Assembly: GCA_944393415.1 (NCBI GenBank)
Contig: CALYAD010000048.1
Coordinates: 1-47,769, forward strand
Direction of reading: 5' to 3'
Length of the DNA: 47,769 nt
Source of the DNA: an uncultured Clostridia bacterium
GTDB lineage: Bacteria > Bacillota > Clostridia > Oscillospirales > CAG-272
The translations under genes and the position numbers were made by a program. The notes below the pieces were generated by a model. That model saw only the letters and a list, made by a program, of their open reading frames with translations. It had not been told where the DNA came from and did not search any database. Shown here piece by piece: positions 24,984 to 31,630 of the stretch (within the stretch, counting starts at the first letter, position 1; every line of letters begins with the position of its first letter).

Positions 24984-25012
24984 TTGACAATTCTATCATA
25001 AATATGTATAAT
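24984..25012 (+). promoter_or_regulatory. Promoter of the AraC gene at 25108
   Basis: TTGACA 24984-24989, 17 nt, TATAAT 25007-25012: full consensus. The palindrome TCAATTGA (24980-24987) spans the junction of the two back-to-back -35 boxes. Confidence 0.8.
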
Positions 25013-25107
25013 ACTATTAAGAAAGCTTTTGTGACGTCTTGCGGAGAAAATTTTCAAAAGGCGAAGACTAAAAGGTCGGCTCCGCGCGGGATAGGAGTAG
25101 TAATATA

Positions 25108-25908
25108 ATGAAAATAGAGAAGATTGACATTAAATATATGCGAAAGGATCAATTTATTCTGCATACATCGGAAAGCCTCAGACATATAAAGGTACTTCCG
25201 TGGCTTTCGGTCGTTCAGTCGGTTGAAGGAAGCTACGACATTGCTCTGGGAACGGAAAAATCAAAGAAAACGGGAAGCGGGGGAATGTTTATAGCGCCTT
25301 CAGGCATTCAGCAGACGATAGTCCATCATGTTGATCCGATAAGCGAACGGATGAGATGTCGGTGGATATTTTTAGACGTGTTGATAAATGACGCTTACCG
25401 TCCCGAGCTGTTGTATGATTTCCCAACGATAGTTCCTCCTCAGGAGAGGGATGAGCTCGATACGCTGTTTGATCAGTTATTTGTGTCCGAGGATATTTTT
25501 GAAAATTACGGATTTTATTATAATATACTGAAAATTTTATTTCGGATGGCTACGCCTAAAAACGGAGCTGTACATAGATCAATACAATGCACACTTGAAT
25601 ATATAAGGGAGCATTATACCTCGGAGATCCGCATCGATGAGCTTGCTAAGAACGCCTGTATGTCCTCATCAAATTTTTATGCGGTATTTAAAAAACAGTT
25701 CGGGGTATCTCCTATCGCTTACATAAACCGTTACCGTTTATCGCTTGCGGCAGAGTATTTACTCAGTACCGGGTACTCGGTTGCCGAGATCGGCAATATG
25801 GTCGGAATACCGGATCCCTTGTATTTCAGCAAAATTTTTCATAAGGCTTACGGACTCTCCCCCAGAGAATTTAGAACGGAACGTAAAAAGGATAACGGAG
25901 TTACCTGA
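25108..25908 (+). CDS. AraC-family regulator, divergent from the glycyl radical operon
   Basis: 266 residues: cupin-like sensor (about 1-150, with GGMFIAPSGIQQTIVHH typical of the metal-less ligand barrel) and a C-terminal pair of helix-turn-helix motifs (IRIDELAKNACMSSSNFYAVF and VAEIGNMVGIPDPLYFSKIF) ending YGLSPREFR. It shares a 230-nt intergenic region and abutting -35 boxes with the glycyl radical operon, so it is the likely controller of it. A hairpin leader (GCGGAG/CTCCGC around 25040-25086) precedes GGAG at 25091. ATG 25108 is the only plausible start. Confidence 0.9.
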   Translation: MKIEKIDIKYMRKDQFILHTSESLRHIKVLPWLSVVQSVEGSYDIALGTEKSKKTGSGGMFIAPSGIQQTIVHHVDPISERMRCRWIFLDVLINDAYRPELLYDFPTIVPPQERDELDTLFDQLFVSEDIFENYGFYYNILKILFRMATPKNGAVHRSIQCTLEYIREHYTSEIRIDELAKNACMSSSNFYAVFKKQFGVSPIAYINRYRLSLAAEYLLSTGYSVAEIGNMVGIPDPLYFSKIFHKAYGLSPREFRTERKKDNGVT

Positions 25909-25942
25909 GTACGAGACGCTTGCTTTAAAACCAATCAAATGG

Positions 25943-26755
25943 TTACTTTTCTGTTTCATACCTTTCAAAGACTGCTCTTCCGTACTCCCGCGGCGTAAGC
26001 TTCATTCTCCGCCTGAAAGCATAGCTGAAATAAGATTGCGATGAAAACCCGCATTCATAAGCTATCTGGGTTAACGTATAGTTAGTTGAAACTATCATGT
26101 TTGCCGCTTTTTTCACGCGCATCTCTTCAACGTAATCCCGGAGAGTTTTACCTGTGAAGGCTTTGAAGAGATTGTGAAAATAGATTGGGCTGAAGCCTGA
26201 ATATGCGGCAACCGTTTTTAGCGATAGATCGGAATTAAGATTATTTTTGATGTACCTTATTGTATTCTCTATAGATGTATAGTTGCTGTTTTTTATATTG
26301 TTCGGAGATAAAAGCCTCCCTGAATCGCCTATAAGCCTGTAAATCAGCTCAAATATCAGGCTATATACAATTATTTTATCGCTGTCGAGACCGGAATCAT
26401 AGAATTTGCATAGCTTCTTGAATATTTCACAGTAGATATCGTATTTATCGGTTTTGATGAAGCTCGGCATATGGATAAGCGAGTCAAATAATACGCCGTT
26501 ATTCAAGCTCATATGTATGTAATAGCACTTAAACGGGAATTTGGTGTGACGTGTCTGTCCCGGTTTGGCGCAGATAAGCATATCCGGCGATATTTGCATG
26601 TATTGTGAATCTATGTAAGAAACACCGCCCGCTTCTATAGGTATCTCTATTTCAAACAATGCTGTTTTTCTGTTTATCGATACCGCTCTGCCTTTTTGCG
26701 CGATCTGTGAATTGTAGATTCCTATCGATATAATTTGCGGCAACACGAAATCCAT
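25943..26755 (-). CDS. AraC-family regulator
   Basis: About 270 residues. N-terminal cupin-like domain with LLICAKPGQTRHTKFPF-type wording in the barrel, C-terminal double helix-turn-helix (LSLKTVAAYSGFSPIYFHNLF and LTQIAYECGFSSQSYFSYAF) ending MKLTPREYGR. Two in-frame ATGs 12 nt apart (26767 and 26755); AAAGG directly abuts the first, so the second is taken, with moderate certainty. Convergent with the AraC gene at 25108 (34 nt apart) and divergent from the UlaG-like gene at 27029; control of the 27029-30737 carbohydrate genes is the simplest guess. Confidence 0.85.
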   Translation of the reverse strand: MDFVLPQIISIGIYNSQIAQKGRAVSINRKTALFEIEIPIEAGGVSYIDSQYMQISPDMLICAKPGQTRHTKFPFKCYYIHMSLNNGVLFDSLIHMPSFIKTDKYDIYCEIFKKLCKFYDSGLDSDKIIVYSLIFELIYRLIGDSGRLLSPNNIKNSNYTSIENTIRYIKNNLNSDLSLKTVAAYSGFSPIYFHNLFKAFTGKTLRDYVEEMRVKKAANMIVSTNYTLTQIAYECGFSSQSYFSYAFRRRMKLTPREYGRAVFERYETEK

Positions 26756-26897
26756 TTTAATTACCATACCTTTCAGCGGAAATACCCGAAAAATCAGCGG
26801 TCAAGACGAGAGGGTTTTAAGTAACCTCGGTTTGAAGACTTGTCAGTAATATTTCAAATAAAATCAGTAAGATTTATGTATTTATCTGATAAGATAT

Positions 26898-26926
26898 ATT
26901 ATACAATAAAGAACGGGTATTGTCAA
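26898..26926 (-). promoter_or_regulatory. Promoter of the AraC gene at 26755
   Basis: Minus-strand TTGACA (26921-26926), 17 nt, TATAAT (26898-26903): full consensus. Confidence 0.8.
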
Positions 26927-27028
26927 CTGACGACGGAATGGTAATTTACTGTTTTCCGGCTTCAGCACCGTTAGCTGTGGTGCGGTTTTAAGCAAAAAAA
27001 TTTAAACATAAGAAAGGAATGATCGTAT

Positions 27029-27703
27029 ATGAAAATCACCTGGCTTGGACAAGCGGGACTGCTGTTTGAAAGCGATGAAATAAGGATCATGATAGATCCG
27101 TACCTTTCTGACAGCGTGAGAAAAATTGAACCGAAAAAATTCAGGCGCGTTCCCGTCCCGGAGGAATTGTTCAAAATAGAGCCCGACATCATGATCTTTA
27201 CTCACAACCATCTTGACCACTATGACCCTGAGACTGTGGCGAGATATATCACATCGGAAACAAGTATGACAGTACTTGCTCCACGCTCCGTTTGGAATGA
27301 GGTGAGTAAGATAGGCGGAGACAATAATTATATACAGTTTAACCGTCATACAACTTGGACGCATAATGGGGTTAAGTTTACTGCCGTTAAAGCGGAGCAC
27401 AGCGATCCGACACCTATAGGAGTAATAATTGACGACGGCGAGAGAAAATATTATGTTACGGGTGATACCTTGTATAATGAGGATATATTTTCGGACATAC
27501 CCAATGATATTTATGCGGTATTTTTGCCTGTCAACGGCGTAGGTAACAATATGAATATGGAGGATGCGAGGAGCTTTTGCGAAAGAATAAATCCCGAATT
27601 TGCGGTACCGATACATTGCGGTATGTTTGACGATATCGATATGAACGCTTTTGGTTATAAAAACAAGGTGATTCCTGAAATTTATAATAAAATAAAAATT
27701 TAA
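27029..27703 (+). CDS. Metallo-beta-lactamase-fold hydrolase, UlaG-like
   Basis: 224 residues with the metal motif FTHNHLDHYD (HxHxDH), a further metal His in VKAEHSDPTPIG, Asp in YVTGDTLY and a C-terminal His in VPIHCGMFD. The opening TWLGQAGLLFESDEIRIMIDPYLSD is typical of the UlaG/YtnP-type branch, where UlaG opens the lactone of L-ascorbate-6-phosphate. Cytoplasmic. With a sugar-acid dehydratase gene next, a sugar lactonase role is attractive. AAAGGA 12 nt before the ATG. First gene of a five-gene run up to 30919. Confidence 0.8.
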   Translation: MKITWLGQAGLLFESDEIRIMIDPYLSDSVRKIEPKKFRRVPVPEELFKIEPDIMIFTHNHLDHYDPETVARYITSETSMTVLAPRSVWNEVSKIGGDNNYIQFNRHTTWTHNGVKFTAVKAEHSDPTPIGVIIDDGERKYYVTGDTLYNEDIFSDIPNDIYAVFLPVNGVGNNMNMEDARSFCERINPEFAVPIHCGMFDDIDMNAFGYKNKVIPEIYNKIKI

Positions 27704-27789
27704 GCGCTAAATTATATCATATTTTTTCTATTATATCACAAAAAACAACAATAAATCGCGGTATATCGCGGAAAAGGAATAGTCAAAAA

Positions 27790-28950
27790 ATGAAGGTGAC
27801 TGATATTAAAACCTTTGCGGTTGATTGCTTCCGTACAAATTGGGTTTTTGTAAAAGTATATACTGATGAAGGAATAGACGGTGTCGGGGAAGCGACATTG
27901 GAATATAAGGAAAAAGCTTTGCTTGGTGCCGTTGAGCATATCAGCGAGTATTTAAAGGGAAAAGATCCGTTAGATATTGAAAAACACTGGCATAACATAT
28001 ACAGAGACGCTTATTGGAGAGGCGGGGCGGTACTTATGTCAGCTTTATCAGCCGTTGAAATGGCGCTTTGGGATATATTGGGCAAAAGTCTTAATGTACC
28101 TGTATACAGACTGCTTGGCGGAAGAGTGAATGACAAGGTCAGAATTTATGTAAACGGATGGTTTGCGGGCGCTAAAGAGCCACAAGAGTTCGGTGAAAGG
28201 GCAAAAGCCGCGGCAGAGCGCGGAGTAACCGCAATGAAATGGGATCCGTTTGGTAAGAGCTATCTTAACATTTCCAACGCGGAGCTTGAAAAAGCAATCC
28301 GATGCGTTGCTGCGGTCCGTGAGGCAGTCGGAGACAAAGTGGATCTGTTAATAGAGGGGCACGGCAGATTCAATATTCCCACGAGCATAAAGATAGCAAA
28401 AGAGCTTGAGGCGTTCAAACCTATGTTTTTTGAGGAACCGGTTCCTCCTGACGATCTTGACGCGTTAAAGGCTGTCAAGGATAAATCTCCTGTTGCGATT
28501 GCGGCGGGAGAACGCCTGTATACCCGCTGGGATTACAAGGTTATGTTTGATAAGATGGCGGCGGACTATATTCAGCCTGACGTTTCTCACGCGGGTGGGA
28601 TCATGGAGCTCAAGAAGATCGCTGCGGAAGCGGAGTGCAGGTATATCCCTTTTGCGCCGCATAATCCGTCAGGTCCGGTAGCTAATGCCGCGACCCTCCA
28701 GCTCGCAGCCTCCTGCCCGAATTTTGAAATTCTTGAGATAATGTATTCAGACGTTGAGTGGAGAAAAGACGTTTCAAACGAGAAACTTGAATATAAAGAC
28801 GGGTTTATCACGATTCCGGATAAGCCGGGCCTGGGGATAGAGATAAATGAAGAGGAATGCCTGAGGCATCCATATCAGGTACATACGCTCCGTCATTATA
28901 CGGGCGCGCTTACGGAGATAAGACCGGCTGACACGATTTTTTATTTCTGA
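27790..28950 (+). CDS. Enolase-superfamily sugar-acid dehydratase (galactonate dehydratase-like)
   Basis: 386 residues of the mandelate racemase/muconate lactonizing group, which abstract the proton alpha to a carboxylate and, in the dehydratases, eliminate water from aldonates. Visible motifs: capping domain (1-125), AMKWDPFG, first metal ligand LIEGHGRF (Glu where many have Asp, with the adjacent His), second FFEEPVPP, third AAGERLYTRW, then DVSHAGGI and the catalytic His in PHNPSGPV. This set matches the D-galactonate/gluconate dehydratase branch. AAAAGGAAT precedes the ATG. A lactonase upstream and an SDR downstream make a short sugar-to-acid pathway likely, with the exact sugar unknown. 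Confidence 0.85.
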   Translation: MKVTDIKTFAVDCFRTNWVFVKVYTDEGIDGVGEATLEYKEKALLGAVEHISEYLKGKDPLDIEKHWHNIYRDAYWRGGAVLMSALSAVEMALWDILGKSLNVPVYRLLGGRVNDKVRIYVNGWFAGAKEPQEFGERAKAAAERGVTAMKWDPFGKSYLNISNAELEKAIRCVAAVREAVGDKVDLLIEGHGRFNIPTSIKIAKELEAFKPMFFEEPVPPDDLDALKAVKDKSPVAIAAGERLYTRWDYKVMFDKMAADYIQPDVSHAGGIMELKKIAAEAECRYIPFAPHNPSGPVANAATLQLAASCPNFEILEIMYSDVEWRKDVSNEKLEYKDGFITIPDKPGLGIEINEEECLRHPYQVHTLRHYTGALTEIRPADTIFYF

Positions 28951-29046
28951 AAAAGATATTTTAAGCCTTTTGGAGCTCTGTGCCGTATGTCGGTGCGGAC
29001 GCGTGAGGCAAAACATTATTTACAATAAGAAAGGAGAGCTATAACA

Positions 29047-29862
29047 ATGAAAAGAGTTGAGGTAGCGGATCATGAACCGAGCTATTTGCCGGACGGCGAA
29101 TGGAGGCTTGTATGGGCGGATGAGTTTGACGGCACGGAGCTTGACAGAACGAAATGGGATTACAGACTTAATTACTGGGGCAGTCCGTGTGACGCTTATA
29201 CTGATAAGGGCGTTATACTTGACGGAAACAGCCACATAGAGCTTCACAGGACCGAAAGAAACGGCTGCTACGTTTCGCCTCAGCTGCAGACCGGTTCAAA
29301 CTCATTTGACGTACCGGTAAACGGAACGGATAATCCTTGGGGACAGAATGAAATATGGAAGCTTGGAATTTTAGAAGAACCAAAATTTGTCAATCGATAC
29401 GGCTATTATGAATGCCGCTGTAAATTTCAGAGAGAGCCGGAGGTTATGTGGAGCGCGTTCTGGACGCAATCACCTTCAATCGGAACAAGATTCGAGCCGG
29501 AATGGTGCGGAATTGAATCCGACATAATGGAATGCTTTGAGGCAGGTAAGGCCACAACTGGAAATATAATGGGCGGATACGGAAAACAGTTCAGGGAAGA
29601 GGGCAGAGTTCGTTACGATCTTGAAGAAAGCAAAGACGGGTGGCATTATTTCGGCATGAATTGGCAACCGGACGGTTATGTTTTCTACTGTGACGGAAAA
29701 GAAGTATCGAGAACAAACGAACATGTGTCGCATGTTCCGCAGTTTATACTTCTGACAACGGAGGTACAGGGCTACAGAATATCAAAGCCATATAAGATTG
29801 ACGGCAAGTTCAGGGACGACGCGTTTATCGTAGATTTTGTAAGGGTATTCGATAAAGTATAA
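29047..29862 (+). CDS. Glycoside hydrolase family 16 protein (intracellular)
   Basis: 271 residues with the GH16 core: RLVWADEFDGTELDRTKWDY, RYGYYECRCKF and the catalytic box Glu157-Ser-Asp159-Ile-Met-Glu162 (nucleophile and acid/base), followed by GWHYFGMNWQPDGYVFY. GH16 enzymes cut beta-1,3, beta-1,3-1,4 or algal galactan linkages. There is no signal peptide, unusual for a polysaccharide-degrading family, so it may act on imported oligosaccharides. AAAGGAG lies upstream of the start. It sits in the sugar-acid gene run, consistent with processing of a beta-glucan or galactan fragment. Confidence 0.85.
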   Translation: MKRVEVADHEPSYLPDGEWRLVWADEFDGTELDRTKWDYRLNYWGSPCDAYTDKGVILDGNSHIELHRTERNGCYVSPQLQTGSNSFDVPVNGTDNPWGQNEIWKLGILEEPKFVNRYGYYECRCKFQREPEVMWSAFWTQSPSIGTRFEPEWCGIESDIMECFEAGKATTGNIMGGYGKQFREEGRVRYDLEESKDGWHYFGMNWQPDGYVFYCDGKEVSRTNEHVSHVPQFILLTTEVQGYRISKPYKIDGKFRDDAFIVDFVRVFDKV

Positions 29863-29912
29863 CACTTACTTCAATAAATTTCTGATGCAGAGAATCTCCA
29901 TAGGCGGTGTAA

Positions 29913-29940
29913 AATGCTGATTAGCGTATAGAAAGGAAGG
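29913..29940 (+). repeat. Short hairpin plus ribosome-site module, copy 1
   Basis: ATGCTGATTAGCGT hairpin directly followed by AGAAAGGAAGG before an SDR gene. Same module at 30815-30840 and 45511-45535. Confidence 0.5.
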
Positions 29941-29948
29941 TTTTAGGT

Positions 29949-30737
29949 ATGTCTGTTAAAGCGGCTCTTGTAACGGGCGCCTGCAAAAACACGGGTGTCG
30001 CGATAGTAGAGAAATTTGCCGGGGAGGGGCGGAATGTAGTATTTACCGGAAGAAGTCCCGAAAAGGTAAAGGAAGCCGAAAGGCTTTACAGAGAAAAATA
30101 TCCGGATGTAACAATTATCGGATACACTATTGATTCACTTATAGATGAGCGTACTGTCGATGAAAAAGCCGTCAGTGATATGTTTTTGAAGCTTGATTTA
30201 CTTGATATATTCGTTGAAACACTTGTTTTGAACGCGGCGGACCAGGGGCTCGGAATGACTGCCTTACAAAATCCTCTCACCGATTTTATGCGGGTTATAA
30301 ATACCAACATGGTATGGAATTACTGTCTGTCGGAGCATTCTGCCAGGCGAATGAAGGAAAACGGAGGTGGAAGTATCATATTTATAAATTCCAATACCGC
30401 TTATCGGGCGATACCGAACCGTATAGCATATTCGGCTTCAAAGGGAGGTCAGCTCGGTATGATGAGAGCGATGGCGCTTGATTTCGGAAAATATAATATA
30501 AGAGTTAACGCTGTTTTGCCTGGTATGATAAAAACGGACCGCTGGGAAAAAGATCCGGAGTTTTATAAAAACGTTCCGTCAAGATTTACTCCGCTTGGAG
30601 ATGTAGCGGTAGGCGAGGATATAGCGGACGCGGTTTGGTATTTTGCGTCTCACGCCAGAAACACAACCGGAGCGGAGCTGGTAGTTGACGGCGGCAATTC
30701 CATTCAGCTATATCCTATAATAGAGAGGAGATTTTAA
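29949..30737 (+). CDS. Short-chain dehydrogenase/reductase (SDR)
   Basis: 262 residues, classical SDR. Cofactor motif VTGACKNTGVAIV at the N-terminus (an odd Thr-Gly-x-x-x-Asn-Thr-Gly variant), then LVLNAAD in place of NNAG, the catalytic Ser in FINSNTAY, YSASK with catalytic Tyr and Lys, and VLPGMIKTDRW. The C-terminus GAELVVDGGNSIQLY is the usual SDR ending. An oxidoreductase for a sugar or sugar acid is likely from the neighbours. AAAGGAAGG precedes the ATG behind the short hairpin module. Confidence 0.88.
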   Translation: MSVKAALVTGACKNTGVAIVEKFAGEGRNVVFTGRSPEKVKEAERLYREKYPDVTIIGYTIDSLIDERTVDEKAVSDMFLKLDLLDIFVETLVLNAADQGLGMTALQNPLTDFMRVINTNMVWNYCLSEHSARRMKENGGGSIIFINSNTAYRAIPNRIAYSASKGGQLGMMRAMALDFGKYNIRVNAVLPGMIKTDRWEKDPEFYKNVPSRFTPLGDVAVGEDIADAVWYFASHARNTTGAELVVDGGNSIQLYPIIERRF

Positions 30738-30814
30738 GATACCTGAGCTGTTTTTTAATTAATTTTTTCGAGTGAATTTATTTGAATAGCACCGACCGAT
30801 TTAAACCGCACAAA

Positions 30815-30840
30815 ACGCTGATTTAGCGTAAGAAAGGAAT
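30815..30840 (+). repeat. Short hairpin plus ribosome-site module, copy 2
   Basis: ACGCT 30815-30819 / AGCGT 30825-30829 hairpin, then AAGAAAGGAAT before the truncated frame at 30851. Confidence 0.5.
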
Positions 30841-30850
30841 GGTCATAATT

Positions 30851-30919
30851 ATGATTAAATATGTTTTTTATGATACTGATATTTCAGGGTATGCTGAATA
30901 TGATATAAAAGGAAAGTAG
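30851..30919 (+). pseudogene. 5' fragment of an unknown gene cut off by repeat copy E
   Basis: ATG 30851 has a good AAAGGA site behind the short hairpin module, and opens a frame of 22 codons (MIKYVFYDTDISGYAEYDIKG) that ends at TAG 30917-30919. That TAG is the first bases of repeat copy E (TAGCGTGAAAG), so the gene appears severed at the repeat boundary. Could instead be a genuine 22-residue peptide, but a similar arrangement at 47645 argues for truncation. Confidence 0.45.
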
Positions 30920-31065
30920 CGTGAAAGATCAATCTGATCGCATCAAAATGCAGATAGTTTCACGCCCAAATTTTCTAAAAAGCTAAACGCTTTTTGCTTC
31001 GCAAAGCGAAGCCCGAAAATTTTTCATGCCTATTTTGTGCTGCCTTGGGCAGCATGGGGATTATT
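30917..31065 (+). repeat. Structured leader repeat, copy E (full form)
   Basis: GCGTGAAA 30919-30926 / TTTCACGC 30958-30965; inner ATCTG/CAGAT; three-way junction 30968-31022 with hairpins AAAAAGC/GCTTTTT and GCTTCGC/GCGAAGC; terminal GCTGCC 31039-31044 / GGCAGC 31048-31053, then ATGGGGATT before ATG 31066. Over the first ~130 nt it differs from copy G by one base. Confidence 0.85.
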
Positions 31066-31466
31066 ATGAAAATTTAATCGGATTTTGTTGTTCCTTTTTC
31101 ACGTTAGTAAAAGTAACTGATATTTCACAGTTTTGTCGGGAATTAGACGCTTATGAAATTGACCGTCCGGAGCATTGTCCGAAACTTAAATCTAAATATA
31201 TCTATTCGGGATTTGAGTCGTATAATGTATATTATCGCGTATGTCCGGGCTCAATTTCGGTTTTGCTTCAGATAGGCTCCGTATTTTCCTACTTATGGGA
31301 TAATATATCTTTAAAGCCTCCGGAAGATCTGACATTTTACCGTTCGGACGGAAGAGTTTTATTTTCTTCGCTAACTCACGAATGAGAATGTACACTGTAT
31401 TTAGATGATAATGAAGGAACAGATATTGTATCAAATTGTCTATGGAGAAAGGTGCAGGACAAATAA
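31066..31466 (+). pseudogene. Broken unknown gene (start shift and in-frame TGA)
   Basis: The repeat-supplied start ATG 31066 reads only MKI and stops, while the next frame is open from about 31070: GFCCSFFTLVKVTDISQF, then ELDAYEIDRPEHCPKLKSKY and RSDGRVLFSSLTHE, stop TGA 31383-31385, then ECTLYLDDNEGTDIVSNCLW in the same frame to TAA 31466. I recall HEGECTLY-type wording in unknown Clostridia proteins, which would make the TGA a changed Gly codon (GGA). At least two lesions, so a decayed gene of about 130 residues; family unknown. Confidence 0.55.
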
Positions 31467-31550
31467 AATTCCAAAATAGTTGCAGGTTTAATTGTTATTA
31501 TAAATTGAACTTTGCAAAATTACCTTCGATATGACTGCCGTATTGATATA

Positions 31551-31590
31551 AAAACGCCCACGATGAGAATTATTTCTCATCGTGGGCGTA
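31551..31590 (-). terminator. Terminator of ppdK
   Basis: Near-perfect 16-bp stem ACGCCCACGATGAGAA with a short loop; on the minus strand it is followed by TTTTT. Confidence 0.9.
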
Positions 31591-31630
31591 ATTACATATA
31601 TAAATTTAAATTGCTGGAAAGCAAAACCGC

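Noticed and set aside
31383..31385. TGA recoded as an amino acid
   Set aside because: TGA ends many intact genes in the window, for example the corrinoid protein and RACo-linked genes, so code change is not supported.
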